The notes: a model not told the origin generated them from the sequence alone. Positions 23,401 through 33,094 are shown, counted from the first letter of the stretch. The stretch: 61,040 nt of DNA from Actinomyces johnsonii (GCF_006546835.1 NZ_VICB01000011.1:1-61040); one strand, 5' to 3'. Translations and numbers: made by a program.

Positions 23401-25723
23401 CGAGGACTCCCTCCTACCCGAGCCCGACGCCGCAGCCGCCGACACTGCCGAGGCCACTGGGCAGGCCGGGAAATCCGAGGAGACCGGGGACGCCGGCAAG
23501 GCCAGCAGGCCCGGGGAGGCCGAGCCGGGAGGGCGCCCCGCCAGACCGGCCAGGCCCAAGAAGCCCAAGAAGACCGACTGGGCCGCCATCGCCCGCCAGG
23601 CCGGCTCGTCACCCGGCACGGACGAGGCCCCCGACCCCGGGGACGGCGCCGAGCACGCCGTCGCCACCGGGGCACTCAGCCGGGCCGTGGCCGCAATGCG
23701 CCGCCGGGTGGACGAGCTCCGCCCCGACCCGCAGGCGCCCGCCGACTGGTCCGACGTCACCGGCGTCGGCCTGCCCATGCCCAAGTCCGTGGCCACCGAG
23801 GACGTCACCGGGCGCCTGCGGGTGCGCGACCAGTGGGCCTACCACTCGCGCCTCTACCAGGCCGCCGAGCTCGTCACCGCCCGCGACGACCTCGAGCTCG
23901 TCCAGCTCAACTCCTTCGGCTGCGGGGTCGATGCCCTGACCACCGACCAGGTCCAGGAGATCCTGGAATCCGCCGGAGGGGTCTACACGAGCCTCAAGAT
24001 CGACGAGGTCTCCAACCTCGGCGCCGCCACCATCCGCCTGCGCTCCCTGGCCGCCGCCTCCGAGGCCCGTGCCGCGGAGAAGGCGGCTCACGCTGAGGAA
24101 GCCGCCGACGAGGCCGACGGCTCTGCCGACGACGCCGTCGAGATCGATACGACAGTCCCCGCCGATGAGCCCTCTGCTATGGCCGCCGACCGGCCGGCGC
24201 GGAAGGGCGCTGAGAAGACTGAGAAGGCGGCCGGGCCGCGCGAGACGGGCTTCGCCGTCGGAGGGCGGGAGCTGCCGGGGGCCGCCGGCCCGGTCTTCAC
24301 CGAGGCCATGCGCGCCACCCACACCATCCTCATGCCCCAGATGAGCCCTGTGCACTTCCGGCCCCTGGAGCCGCTCATGCGGCGCCTGGGCTACAAGGTC
24401 GAGCTGCTTCAGTCCGCCACCCGCGATGACCTCGAGGTGGGGCTGCGCTACGTCAACAACGACGCCTGCTTCCCCGCCATCATGGTCATCGGCCAGCTCA
24501 TCGGCGCCTTCACCGACGGCAGCCACGACCCCGACTCCTGCGTCGTGGCCATCTCCCAGACCGGCGGCATCTGCCGGGCCACCAACTACGCCGCCATGCT
24601 GCGCAAGGGCCTGCGCGAGGCCGGCTACCCGCAGGTGCCGGTCGTGGCCATCTCCCTGCAGGGCATCGAGTCCAACCCCGGATTCGAGCTGACCGCCACC
24701 ATGGGCCTGAAGATGCTCCAGGGCATCATCATCGGAGACACCCTCAACACCTGCCTGCTGCGGGTGCGCCCCTACGAGGTGGTCGAAGGCGCCACCCAGA
24801 AGCTCGTCGAGCGCTGGGACCGCATCATCGCCGAGTACTTCGAGCACCGGGGCCGCTCGGCCACCTGGGGCGGGCGCATCGGCTACCGCCGCCTCCTGCG
24901 CGAGATGGTCCGCGAGTTCAACGACCTGCCCCGCCGCGACGAGCCTCGGCGCCCGCGCGTCGGCGTCGTCGGCGAGATCCTGGTGAAGTTCCAGCCCGAC
25001 GCCAACAACCACGTCGTCGACGTCATCGAGGCCGAGGGCTGCGAGGCCGTCGTCCCCGGCCTCCTGCCCTTCTTCCTGTCCGGGCTGGCAACCGCCCAGT
25101 GGGAGGCAGACACCTACGGCATCGGCAGGGAGTCCGTGGCCAAGAAGAAGGCGGCCGTGTGGTTCATCGAACAGCTCCAGGCACCGGCCCGCGCCGCTCT
25201 GCGCGCCGCCGGCGGCACCTTCGACGTCGAGGTCTCCACGGCCGAGCTGGCCCGCAAGGCCTCGAAGGTGCTCTCCCTGGGCAACCAGGCCGGTGAGGGC
25301 TGGCTGCTCACCGGCGAGATGATCGAGCTCATCGAGCACGGCGTGCCTAACATCGTGTGCTGCCAGCCCTTCGCCTGCCTGCCCAACCACGTCGTGGGCA
25401 AGGGCATGTTCCGCGAGGTCCGACGCCGCTACCCCCAGGCCAACATCGTCGCCATCGACTACGACCCCGGCGCCAGCGAAGTCAACCAGCTCAACCGCAT
25501 TAAGCTCATGATCTCCACCGCCCTCATGGCACAGGCCGATTCCGAGCGCGGGGCGCCCGGATCGGAGGGCGGCCTCGGCGCCGCAGCGGCCGGAGACGAG
25601 CAGCAGGCCTGCGAGAGCGTGGAAGAGCTGCTGGCGGGACTCGGACCGGTGCCCGATGGTACGCCGTCGTCCCCGGACACCGCCGAGGCACGGCGCCGTC
25701 CTCAGCGCGCTCGGGCCCGCTGA
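20441..25723 (+). CDS. giant 2-hydroxyacyl-CoA dehydratase activase / dehydratase fusion
   Basis: The protein has 1760 residues. First activase (BadF/HgdC ASKHA ATPase): about residues 40-330, with GLDIGSTTIKLVLLPE and GTCAGGTGAFIDQMA. Second activase: about 400-670, with GIDAGSTTIKAVVL and EACSAGCGSFLQTFA. Next is a Cys-rich knuckle (CKLCQNHCQLT...RCERG, about 686-715), a DUF2229-type region from about 757 to 1205 split by a charged linker near 990-1060, and a C-terminal HgdB-like part from about 1287. In the characterised family an ATP-driven [4Fe-4S] activase passes one electron to a dehydratase; fused versions like this are widespread in anaerobes, with unknown substrate. No CoA-transferase or separate dehydratase subunits lie nearby. 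Confidence 0.85.
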   Translation: MSVPLPSSRRPAPDTSVKTGAPAEGPAPGGGPAEASTVLRMGLDIGSTTIKLVLLPETPVAARAGGAASASSAPVAPVFAEYRRHNADVRGELTRLLGEVARAYPGAVVRGAVTGSAGLSLATLMGLPFVQEVIAETETVRVCDPQADVIIELGGEDAKITYLHPTPEQRMNGTCAGGTGAFIDQMAQLLHTDAAGLDDMASRYTTLYPIASRCGVFAKSDLQPLINQGAAGEDLAASVLQAVVTQTIAGLACGRPIRGHVMFLGGPLHFLPQLRAAFERTLADQVDSFTCPDNAQLYVAIGAALLSSGEPTPISELSTRLSTRKALSLGTSRMRPLFKDVAELEAFRERHARAHIERAHWPVPDGPAEKEPGGQDDELDDEAPGASSAPGTSGAAEHGEGDCFLGIDAGSTTIKAVVLDGRGRIVWEHYAGNEGDPVTAAVEILRRIHREMPDGVRIVRSCVTGYGESLVKAALRIDEGVVETMAHYRAAAYLNPGVTSVIDIGGQDMKYLRIKGDAIDSISVNEACSAGCGSFLQTFAQSMGLKIGEFAEAALHAERPVDLGSRCTVFMNSSVKQAQRESATVGEISAGLSYSVVRNALYKVIKLKDADQLGERVSVQGGTFLNDAVLRAFELLTGREVVRPDIAGLMGCFGAALSARASYDGVPSGLMSLGELSRFSLTTETATCKLCQNHCQLTITTFNDGQRHISGNRCERGATQERRATKSDLPNLYDYKYKRAFSYRRLREGAATRGDIGIPRVLGMYENYPLWFTVLTSLGFRVMISGRSNHELFESGMDTIPSENVCYPAKLAHGHIEALIAKDIKTIWFPCVFYERELVKGAADHFNCPIVATYPEVIRNNVEAVRDGQQEGPDGAEGGTGPGGSGVRMLSPFLNLADPATLAERLVEVFADWDVTLPEARRAVAAGFAEDAAFKADVRAEGRRALKWMEDNGRKGIVLAGRPYHIDPEINHGIPDVINTLGLAVLSEDSLLPEPDAAAADTAEATGQAGKSEETGDAGKASRPGEAEPGGRPARPARPKKPKKTDWAAIARQAGSSPGTDEAPDPGDGAEHAVATGALSRAVAAMRRRVDELRPDPQAPADWSDVTGVGLPMPKSVATEDVTGRLRVRDQWAYHSRLYQAAELVTARDDLELVQLNSFGCGVDALTTDQVQEILESAGGVYTSLKIDEVSNLGAATIRLRSLAAASEARAAEKAAHAEEAADEADGSADDAVEIDTTVPADEPSAMAADRPARKGAEKTEKAAGPRETGFAVGGRELPGAAGPVFTEAMRATHTILMPQMSPVHFRPLEPLMRRLGYKVELLQSATRDDLEVGLRYVNNDACFPAIMVIGQLIGAFTDGSHDPDSCVVAISQTGGICRATNYAAMLRKGLREAGYPQVPVVAISLQGIESNPGFELTATMGLKMLQGIIIGDTLNTCLLRVRPYEVVEGATQKLVERWDRIIAEYFEHRGRSATWGGRIGYRRLLREMVREFNDLPRRDEPRRPRVGVVGEILVKFQPDANNHVVDVIEAEGCEAVVPGLLPFFLSGLATAQWEADTYGIGRESVAKKKAAVWFIEQLQAPARAALRAAGGTFDVEVSTAELARKASKVLSLGNQAGEGWLLTGEMIELIEHGVPNIVCCQPFACLPNHVVGKGMFREVRRRYPQANIVAIDYDPGASEVNQLNRIKLMISTALMAQADSERGAPGSEGGLGAAAAGDEQQACESVEELLAGLGPVPDGTPSSPDTAEARRRPQRARAR

Positions 25724-25727
25724 GGAC
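25698..25727. terminator. hairpin over the activase-fusion stop codon
   Basis: GTCCTCAGCG and CGCTGAGGAC form a perfect 10-bp stem with a 10-base loop that spans the TGA at 25721-25723. It lies between convergent genes and could serve both. There is no U-tract. Confidence 0.5.
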
Positions 25728-25741
25728 GACCGGTGTGAGGA

Positions 25742-26215
25742 CTACTTCTTGGAGTCCTTGGCCGAGCCCTTGACCTCCGACTTGTCTCCCTGGGCGACCA
25801 CACAGGTGACGTGCCGGTCTCCCTTGGCCCAGGTGTCTTCGCTGGGGGAGAGGTACTCGATCTGATAGCTGGACTTGCCGGCCTCGACCCCCACGTACTT
25901 GGTGAAGTCCTCTCCCTGGCAGAAGCCCTCGCCCAGGGACTTGACGGCGCCCTCGTTGGGGAGCTTGTCGACGTCGTCGGGGAAGGTGGTCTGGGCGACG
26001 ACTTCGTAGGTGTGGGTCTTGGCGCAGTCGACCACGGTGACTTCGCCGACCGGGTTGTTCCCGCCGGCCTTGTCGCTCACGGTGTTGTAGCAATCCCCGA
26101 CCTTGAGGTCCTTGGTGGCGGTGGAGGTGCCCGAGGAGAACAGGCTGCAGGAGGACAGTCCCATGACGAGGACGGCGGACACGGGCAGAGCGAGGAGCGT
26201 GGTCAGGGTGCGCAT
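25742..26215 (-). CDS. septum-formation-family lipoprotein
   Basis: This 157-residue protein has a lipoprotein signal (MRTLTTLLALPVSAVLVMGLSSC, Cys near residue 23). The exported domain carries the family pattern LKVGDCYN, VVDCAKTHTYEVV, GFCQGEDFTKYVG and RHVTCVV, with paired cysteines. This matches the actinobacterial septum formation (Septum_form) family; its role in division is suggested only by the family name. ATG 26215 begins the signal peptide and has TACGGT seven bases upstream (26223-26228). It ends in a Lys/Ser-rich tail and converges on the activase fusion. Confidence 0.75.
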   Translation of the reverse strand: MRTLTTLLALPVSAVLVMGLSSCSLFSSGTSTATKDLKVGDCYNTVSDKAGGNNPVGEVTVVDCAKTHTYEVVAQTTFPDDVDKLPNEGAVKSLGEGFCQGEDFTKYVGVEAGKSSYQIEYLSPSEDTWAKGDRHVTCVVAQGDKSEVKGSAKDSKK

Positions 26216-26313
26216 ATACCGAACCGTAACAGTAGGAAACTCGGGATTGTGACGGTTTTCTGCGGGAGCCTGACCACGTGCGGGGAATGGGCTGAAAATA
26301 CCTGGGATAAGGA

Positions 26314-26357
26314 CCGGGTGGCGACCTGAGACGGAGAGACGGAGAGTCGCCACCCGG
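26314..26357. other. strong stem-loop in a 690-base gene-poor stretch
   Basis: CCGGGTGGCGAC and GTCGCCACCCGG form a perfect 12-bp stem. The 20-base loop contains a tandem GACGGAGA. It lies about 100 bases upstream of the septum-formation lipoprotein start. No gene is supported in 26216-26624. It could be a terminator, an RNA element or a repeat. Confidence 0.4.
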
Positions 26358-26624
26358 CCGGAATGGGGGCAGGACGGTTGATGTAAGGCGTGAGAAGGGC
26401 GAAGTTGTTCTTCCCAGACGACGGTCCACCTACGGGATGGTGGCCGGTGTCCTGCTCAACGGAGACAGACTAGGAGTTTCTGGCGGATTTGTTCAATAGG
26501 TTGTTAATCGCGTCCCGGATGAAGCATGCAGATGATGCGGTCGCCCTGTTCCCGGCCGGACCGACTGGGGCGAGCAGGAGCGCGGCGGCGAGTGCGATGA
26601 GGGACGAGATTCTGCGCGCATGGG

Positions 26625-26869
26625 TTAACCGTGGCAGGAGCGGCTCGGCCTCGTCGATGGGGAGAGATCCCAGTGGGACTGTTCAAGGCCCCCGGGGACG
26701 ACGACCGCCTCCTGTTCCAGATCGTGCTTCTCCATCGACTCGAGGTAGCCGTTGCGCCGCTCGGTGTTCGACGGGCGGTCCCGCCATCGACGTGCACGAT
26801 CCGCCGGTGCCCGAGGCTGCTCTTGATGAGTTCATCGTCGTCGAGCGTTTGGGGATTCTCCTCGTGCCA
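26625..26869 (-). pseudogene. fragment of a LacI-family regulator, frameshifted
   Basis: Reading the minus strand from about 26869, one frame gives TLDDDELIKSSLGHRRIVHVDGG. A shift into a second frame then gives NTERRNGYLESMEKHDLEQEA followed by VVVPGGLEQ and a stop near 26625. Together these match the central ligand-domain segment of LacI-type repressors (GLGHRRIAHVDGG, then xxRRxGYLxAM and VVPGGLTE). Neither end of the family is present: there is no DNA-binding domain and no C-terminal subdomain. It is therefore a decayed remnant, lying just past the terminator of tRNA-Ser. Confidence 0.5.
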
Positions 26870-26872
26870 CGA

Positions 26873-26902
26873 CAAAACCCCGGAATCACGAAGATTCCGG
26901 GG
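26873..26902 (-). terminator. intrinsic terminator of tRNA-Ser
   Basis: CCCCGGAATC and GATTCCGGGG form a perfect 10-bp stem with a 5-base loop, followed on the minus strand by TTTTG. It begins four bases after the tRNA CCA end and is the best intrinsic terminator in the window. Confidence 0.85.
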
Positions 26903-26905
26903 TGG

Positions 26906-26993
26906 TGGCGGAGGATGGGGGATTCGAACCCCCGAGGGCTTGCACCCAACACGCTTTCCAAGCGTGCGCCATAGGCCACTAGGCGAATCCTCC
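26906..26993 (-). tRNA. tRNA-Ser (anticodon GGA)
   Basis: On the minus strand the acceptor arms are GGAGGAT (5') and ATCCTCC (3'), followed by discriminator G and an encoded CCA. The anticodon stem-loop reads CGCTTGGAAAGCG with anticodon GGA, which decodes UCC and UCU. The long variable arm GTTGGGTGCAAGCCCTC marks a class II tRNA, and GGGGGTTCGAATCCCCC is the T arm. An intrinsic terminator follows. Confidence 0.95.
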
Positions 26994-27084
26994 AGGTGCT
27001 CCACACGGCGACGACCGCGTGCAACGAGAAAGGAATATATCGGACCGCCCATCCCCGGGGCCAGCCCGGGGCGGTGGGATCTGT

Positions 27085-27120
27085 CACGCGGGGCCGGTCT
27101 CGCCGCATCGGCCCCGCGTG
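27085..27120. other. GC-rich stem-loop between tRNA-Ser and the SRP RNA
   Basis: CACGCGGGGCCG and CGGCCCCGCGTG form a perfect 12-bp stem with a 12-base loop. Between 26994 and 27246 there is no credible gene. It may isolate the two divergent RNA genes or be part of a repeat. Confidence 0.35.
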
Positions 27121-27246
27121 GACGCACCGCAGGCCTCGGGGACGCACCTGCCGGGACAGTCCTCGAGCCCTGCGGCGCGTCCTCGACCTCGGGCGGGGGG
27201 CGGTGGGGGTGGTTCGCAACCGGGGGCCGGATCGGGTAGTCTCTCG

Positions 27247-27337
27247 CTCGGCCCCTCGTGCGGCGTCATCCAGCGAATCCCCCAGGACCGGAAGGTAGCA
27301 AGGGTAAGCAGGCTCTGGCGGGTGCGCGAGGGGTCCT
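27247..27337 (+). ncRNA. ffs: signal recognition particle RNA (small, 4.5S-type)
   Basis: The conserved apical domain reads CCCAGGACCGGAAGGTAGCA, the Ffh-binding site with the GGAA-type tetraloop. Flanking arms GGCCCCTCGTGC and GCGCGAGGGGTC pair to close the helix. The length of about 90-95 bases is that of the small actinobacterial form. It pairs with Ffh to deliver nascent membrane proteins. Position just upstream of dnaX and recR matches the usual actinobacterial order. Ends are approximate to a few bases. Confidence 0.85.
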
Positions 27338-27392
27338 TACGTGCCCGGGCGGTGAAGAGGGCGGCCTGCTGCGCCCGTTTGCCGGAGGGGGA

Positions 27393-27491
27393 TCAGGCCT
27401 CGGCGCCGTCGACCTCCGCCAGACCTCCCCTGGAGAGGACTTCGGCCGAGTAGGCGGCGTTGCGGGCGATGAGGGCCCCGGTGACAGACAT
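27393..27491 (-). CDS. possible 32-residue small protein
   Basis: The ATG at 27491 follows ACGGAGGAACC, one of the strongest ribosome binding sites in the window. The frame encodes MSVTGALIARNAAYSAEVL then SRGGLAEVDGAEA before a stop. The N terminus resembles that of beta-carbonic anhydrases (MSVTDxLLxNNxxYAxxF), but nothing of that enzyme follows, since the SRP RNA gene begins beyond. It may be a genuine small protein or the 5' stub of a lost gene. It lies antisense between ffs and dnaX. Confidence 0.35.
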   Translation of the reverse strand: MSVTGALIARNAAYSAEVLSRGGLAEVDGAEA

Positions 27492-27590
27492 GGTTCCTCC
27501 GTTTCTCCAGCTGACGATGCGCCGGCTCTCCCATCGTGCCAGATGGCACCCGACTCGCCCGGCGCCTCGCACGGGGTCGGCCCGGCCGAT

Positions 27591-27596
27591 TAGGCT
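27591..27596 (+). promoter_or_regulatory. -10 hexamer of a predicted leaderless dnaX promoter
   Basis: TAGGCT ends six bases before the GTG of dnaX at 27603; no ribosome binding site is seen. Confidence 0.5.
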
Positions 27597-27602
27597 CGGC
27601 CC

Positions 27603-30600
27603 GTGACCACCGCTCTGTACCGCCGCTACCGCCCCGACGCCTTCCAGGAGGTCATCGGGCAGGACCACGTCACCGCTCCGCTCATGGCGGCGCTGCGGGC
27701 CGACCGCGTCACCCACGCCTACCTCTTCTCCGGCCCCCGCGGCTGCGGCAAGACGACGTCGGCGCGCATCCTGGCCCGCTGCCTCAACTGCGCCCAGGCC
27801 CCCACCGACACGCCCTGCGGCACCTGTCCATCCTGCCGGGACCTGGCCACCGGCGGCCCCGGCAGCCTCGACGTCGTCGAAATCGACGCCGCCAGCCACA
27901 ACGGCGTCGACGACGCCCGCGACCTGCGCGAGCGCGCCGCCTTCGCCCCGGCCCGAGACCGCTACAAGATCTTCATCCTCGACGAAGCCCACATGGTCAC
28001 CGCCCAGGGCTTCAACGCGCTGCTCAAACTCGTCGAGGAGCCACCCGCGCACGTGAAGTTCATCTTCGCAACCACCGAGCCGGAGAAGGTCATCGGCACC
28101 ATCCGGTCGCGCACCCACCACTACCCCTTCCGCCTCGTCCCGCCCGACGTCCTCGAGGGCTACCTGGCCCAGCTGTGCCGGGCCGAGGGCGTCGAGATCG
28201 GCCCCGGCGTCTTCCCCCTCGTGGTGCGCGCCGGCGGCGGCTCCGTGCGCGACACCCTCTCCGTCATGGACCAGCTCATCGGTGGGGCGCACGATGGCGG
28301 CGTCGACTACCAGCGGGCCGTCGCCCTGCTGGGCTACACCGACACCACCATGCTCGACCAGTGCGTCGACGCGATCGCCGCCGCTGACGGTGCCGGCGTC
28401 TTCCGGGTCGTCGACCGGGTCGTCTCCTCCGGGCACGACCCACGCCGGTTTGTGGAGGACCTGCTGGCCCGGCTGCGCGACCTCCTCGTCATCGCCCTAG
28501 CCGGCTCCGAGGCCGGCGCGGCGCTCGGCTCCCTGCCGGTCGATGAGCTCGAGCGCATGGACCTCCAGGCCCGCACCATGGGGGCCGCCGCCCTCTCCCG
28601 CGCCGCCGACACCACCGCCCAGGCCCTGACCGCCATGGTCGGCGCCACCTCCCCCCGCCTCCAGCTCGAGCTGCTCGTGGCCCGCCTGCTCATCCCGGCC
28701 GGCGGTGCTCAGGCCGGTGATGCTGGGAGAGCGCAAGCCCCGGTCGGGCAGGCCGGGGGTGCCGGTCCGGCGCCGTCGCCCGCCCCCGGCGGTGCGGGCG
28801 ACGGCGCCCCCGGCAGTGCGTCTGGCGGCATCATGCCCTCTGGTTCCGGACGCGAGATGGCCGCCCAGATCGCCCGGCGGGCCTCCGCAGACGCCGCCGG
28901 GCGGCGCGGAGTCCCGCAACCCGGGAACGCTGCGGAGCCAGGGGGAGCCGGCGGCCCGGCGTCCGCCCCCCGGACTCCGCAGCCAGACGCCGGATGGGGG
29001 CGAGCCACGAGCGCAGGCGGATGGGACGAACCCGGCGGCGCTCCGGCGGATTCTCCGGCGCCGACGTCCGCATCGGCTCCGGCAGCGGGCTCGGCGTCGG
29101 TCACACAGGCCAGCCCCGGCGTTGACCGGGACGTCCCGAACGATGACGGCTCGCCCCGCGGGACCGTCTCCACCACCTCCTCGACCTCCGCCTCACCGGG
29201 TCCTTCCGCGCCCTCGGCTGCGGCGACGCCACGCCAACGCCCGACTGAACAGCCCTCAGACACCAGACCGGCCGGCGCCCCGGCTGCTCCGAGCGCGCCT
29301 GCGGCACCCGGGGCTCACGGGGGCGCGAGTGCTTCCGGCGCGACCGGCCAGGGTGGGGCCGAGGCGGCCGACGCGGAGATGATCCGCACCCGCTGGGAGG
29401 AGGTCCTCGAGGCGGCCAAGCGCTCGCGGCGCGCGACCTGGGCACTGGTCGGCCCTAACTCCCGGCCGGGCACCGTCTCCGGGGGCGTCTTCACCCTGCT
29501 GTTCACCGCGCCCGGCCTCGTGGGAGCCTTCGAGAACGGCGGACACGGCCCCATCTTCTCCGCGGCCCTCCATCAGGCCCTCGGCCTGCGCCTGGAAGTG
29601 CACGCCATCGTCGCCGGCGACGACGGCAATGGTCCCGGCGGATCGGGCGGACCCGGCGGATCGGGCGGACCTGGCGGCGACTCCCACCGTGCCGCCGGTC
29701 CTGGTGGTCCGGTTGGAGGAAGTGCCGCGGGCGGTACCGGCCGCAGCGGCGATAGAGGGCCGCAGGGCTTCTACGGCGCCGGTCCATCCGCGGGCCCGTC
29801 CGGCGCCCCTCCTCAGACGAGCGCCGTCGACCCCGTCGCTCACGGTGACGAGGCGCCCGGCCTCAGCGCCCCCAGCACTAGTTACGCCCACGACTCGATG
29901 GAACCCGGCCCCGCCCCCAGCAGGGGGAACGAGGCCGGTGCGCCCGACATCCGCGATCGAACCGGCGATGACACCGCCCGTGGCAGTGCTGCCGACGCCG
30001 ATCGGCCCGCCCAGGGCCCAGCGGCACAGTCGCCCGCTGCTGCACCAGCACGGCCGACCGACGTCGAGCCGGCCGACCGTCCCGAGGCGCACAAGCCCGT
30101 CTCCACCACCTGGGACGACGGTTCGCCGATCTTCGAGCCCCCGGCCGAGGACGAGTGGGTCGGCGATCCCTACGCCGGGGACCCCGGATACGCCGACCCC
30201 GTCGAGCCCGCCGGACCGCTTTCCGCTCCAGCGCCCGGTGCGCGCGCCGGAGCAGCCACGTCCCAGTCGTCTGAGGCGCAGCACGGTCCCGGGCCGTCTG
30301 AGTTTCAGGCCGTCTCCCCGGCTTCCTCCACCTCTTCTCCCGCAGTGCCCCCGGCGGCGCCCGCCGCCCATGCGCTCCCGACGGCCTCGCTCCCTGCAGC
30401 GCCCTCGGATTCCGATGACGGGTGGGGGCCCGTCGCGATCCCAGGTGGCGGCACGGCATCCGCTCCCGCCTCCGACGGCGCCGGCGCGGACGACGGATGG
30501 GGGCCGGTCGCCGTCCCCGGCGGCGACACCGTTGCTGCCCAGGCCGCGCCGTCCTCCGGGTCGTCGTCCCCACCACCCGTTGGCTCTCCCCCTTCGGGAG

Positions 30601-31304
30601 CGCCCGCGATGCCCGACCCCGAGTCGTCTTCCCCGCATGCTCCGGACGCCTCCGTCCCCGCCGGCCTTCAGGATGGCGCACAGTCCAGCTCCTACGCCCC
30701 CCGGTCCTCATCCGCGCCGGTCCCGACTCCGGCCTCACCGGTCACCTCCTCGACGTCGCCGGCGCAGTCCCGTTCCGCTCCTGCCGCGCAGGCGCCCGAC
30801 GAGGCGCCCCTGGCCACCGTCCACCGTCTGCGCGCCCTGCCGGAGATTCCCGGCGGGGCCGCATCGTCCGCAACCGCTCCCCAGTCCTTCCAGCAGTCTC
30901 CCTCCCCCCAGTCATCCCCGCAGCCGCCGGCCGCCGGCAGTGCGCCCGGCGCACCCGACGCCACCGCCGGTTCTCCCGGACTGGCGCCCGTCACCTGGGA
31001 GGGGACGGAGTCGAGCCCCTTCAGCCCGGGTCCGGCGCCCGAGGAGCCCGGCGCCTCGAGCGCCGCTCGCGAGGACGATGCCACCTGGGCGCCGTCGGGC
31101 ATTGCGGGCTCACGGCTGGCTGCCGCCATGGCCGCCGCCCGCGCCGCCGCGCAGGAGACCAGCGCCGACTCCCTGGCCGACGACACCCCCAGTGAGGACG
31201 ATCCCGATGCCGAGGACGCCGGCGTCGTCGGCATCGAGGTCGTCAAACGGATCCTCGGCGCACAAGTCATCGAAGAGGTCACCGTGACTCAGGAAGGACG
31301 CTGA
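27603..31304 (+). CDS. dnaX: DNA polymerase III subunits gamma/tau
   Basis: This 1233-residue clamp-loader ATPase is long for the family. The AAA+ core is typical: [16 protein letters not shown] at the start, Walker [16 protein letters not shown] near residue 44, the four-Cys zinc module [19 protein letters not shown], Walker B with LDEAHMVT, and the lid and collar to about residue 370. Residues from about 370 to 590, and most of 660-1200, are Ala/Pro/Ser/Gly-rich low complexity. A folded segment lies between them ([20 protein letters not shown], about 595-660). The C terminus ends [16 protein letters not shown]. The GTG start has TAGGCT six bases upstream. recR follows after one base. Confidence 0.95.
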   Translation: MTTALYRRYRPDAFQEVIGQDHVTAPLMAALRADRVTHAYLFSGPRGCGKTTSARILARCLNCAQAPTDTPCGTCPSCRDLATGGPGSLDVVEIDAASHNGVDDARDLRERAAFAPARDRYKIFILDEAHMVTAQGFNALLKLVEEPPAHVKFIFATTEPEKVIGTIRSRTHHYPFRLVPPDVLEGYLAQLCRAEGVEIGPGVFPLVVRAGGGSVRDTLSVMDQLIGGAHDGGVDYQRAVALLGYTDTTMLDQCVDAIAAADGAGVFRVVDRVVSSGHDPRRFVEDLLARLRDLLVIALAGSEAGAALGSLPVDELERMDLQARTMGAAALSRAADTTAQALTAMVGATSPRLQLELLVARLLIPAGGAQAGDAGRAQAPVGQAGGAGPAPSPAPGGAGDGAPGSASGGIMPSGSGREMAAQIARRASADAAGRRGVPQPGNAAEPGGAGGPASAPRTPQPDAGWGRATSAGGWDEPGGAPADSPAPTSASAPAAGSASVTQASPGVDRDVPNDDGSPRGTVSTTSSTSASPGPSAPSAAATPRQRPTEQPSDTRPAGAPAAPSAPAAPGAHGGASASGATGQGGAEAADAEMIRTRWEEVLEAAKRSRRATWALVGPNSRPGTVSGGVFTLLFTAPGLVGAFENGGHGPIFSAALHQALGLRLEVHAIVAGDDGNGPGGSGGPGGSGGPGGDSHRAAGPGGPVGGSAAGGTGRSGDRGPQGFYGAGPSAGPSGAPPQTSAVDPVAHGDEAPGLSAPSTSYAHDSMEPGPAPSRGNEAGAPDIRDRTGDDTARGSAADADRPAQGPAAQSPAAAPARPTDVEPADRPEAHKPVSTTWDDGSPIFEPPAEDEWVGDPYAGDPGYADPVEPAGPLSAPAPGARAGAATSQSSEAQHGPGPSEFQAVSPASSTSSPAVPPAAPAAHALPTASLPAAPSDSDDGWGPVAIPGGGTASAPASDGAGADDGWGPVAVPGGDTVAAQAAPSSGSSSPPPVGSPPSGAPAMPDPESSSPHAPDASVPAGLQDGAQSSSYAPRSSSAPVPTPASPVTSSTSPAQSRSAPAAQAPDEAPLATVHRLRALPEIPGGAASSATAPQSFQQSPSPQSSPQPPAAGSAPGAPDATAGSPGLAPVTWEGTESSPFSPGPAPEEPGASSAAREDDATWAPSGIAGSRLAAAMAAARAAAQETSADSLADDTPSEDDPDAEDAGVVGIEVVKRILGAQVIEEVTVTQEGR

Positions 31305-31305
31305 C

Positions 31306-31914
31306 ATGCCCGCCGTCTACGAAGGCGCCGTCCAGGACCTCATCGATGAGTTCGGCGAGCTGCCCGGCATCGGCCCCAAGTCCGCCCAGCGCATGGCCTT
31401 CCACGTGCTCGCCGCGGACTCGGCCGCCGTCGAGCGCCTCATCGAGGCCCTGCGCGCCGTCAAGGCCCGGGTCCGCTTCTGCGAGACCTGCGGCAACATC
31501 GCCGAGGCCCCCCAGTGCGCCATCTGCCGCGACCCCCGCCGCGACCAGCGCGTCATCTGCGTCGTCGAGGAGCCCAAGGACGTCGTCGCCATTGAGCGCA
31601 CCCGCGAGTATCGGGGGCTCTACCACGTGCTCGGCGGCGCCATCGACCCCATCAGCGGTGTCGGCCCCGATGACCTGCGCGTGCGCGAGCTCTTCAGCCG
31701 CCTGGGGGCCGGCGAGGTCGAGGAGGTCATCCTGGCCACCGATCCTGACGTCGTCGGCGAGGCGACCGCCGCCTACCTCACCCGCATGCTGCGCACCATG
31801 GCCGTGCCCGTCTCCCGCCTCGCCTCCGGCCTGCCCGTGGGTGCCGATCTGGAGTACGCCGATGAGGTCACCCTCGGGCGGGCCTTCGAGGGCCGGCGCC
31901 GGGTCGAGGACTGA
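31306..31914 (+). CDS. recR: recombination mediator RecR
   Basis: This 202-residue protein is of normal family length. It shows the helix-hairpin-helix ([20 protein letters not shown]), a zinc finger [16 protein letters not shown] (about residues 59-74), the Toprim domain ([14 protein letters not shown] and [16 protein letters not shown]) and the C-terminal [24 protein letters not shown]. RecR acts with RecO and RecF to load RecA at gaps. The ATG is one base after the dnaX stop, so the two are co-transcribed and probably coupled. Confidence 0.95.
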   Translation: MPAVYEGAVQDLIDEFGELPGIGPKSAQRMAFHVLAADSAAVERLIEALRAVKARVRFCETCGNIAEAPQCAICRDPRRDQRVICVVEEPKDVVAIERTREYRGLYHVLGGAIDPISGVGPDDLRVRELFSRLGAGEVEEVILATDPDVVGEATAAYLTRMLRTMAVPVSRLASGLPVGADLEYADEVTLGRAFEGRRRVED

Positions 31915-31938
31915 AGACTCCTTCCGCCCCCTTTCGCC

Positions 31939-31973
31939 GAGCCAGGCGTATTTCGCGCAGCCGGGCGGCGGGG
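31939..31973 (+). repeat. truncated copy of the intergenic GAGCCGGGCA palindromic element
   Basis: The bases starting GAGCCAGGCGTATTTCGCGC match the left half of the element at 33881-33945, including the internal AGCCGGGCGG. The right arm is missing. It lies just after recR. Confidence 0.45.
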
Positions 31974-32121
31974 AGACTGAGAGAGGAAGAGGAAATCGAT
32001 CAGCGCGATGGGTAAAACTTGTATAACTAGTTGCCCAGTGCGACCATGGTGGGTGCGAGGGTGCACGGAGCCCTCCCGCTGAGGTGATCCACCTCTACGG
32101 ACACATCATCCAGGAGCCCTG

Positions 32122-33030
<909 letters not shown>

Positions 33031-33094
33031 CCGGCTGGGGCCCCGACCGAGCAATCGCCTACCGACAAACCGAGCGCTGAGAAGAGACACGACC

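Noticed and set aside
27393..28436. A 347-codon minus-strand frame over the start of dnaX.
   Set aside because: The part over dnaX is an antisense shadow. Only its last 32 codons, which have their own strong ribosome binding site, were kept as a possible small protein.
29256..31287. Long open frames on both strands over the dnaX linker.
   Set aside because: Low-complexity Ala/Pro/Ser/Gly coding sequence gives open frames in every phase; only the frame continuous with the AAA+ core and coupled to recR is real.
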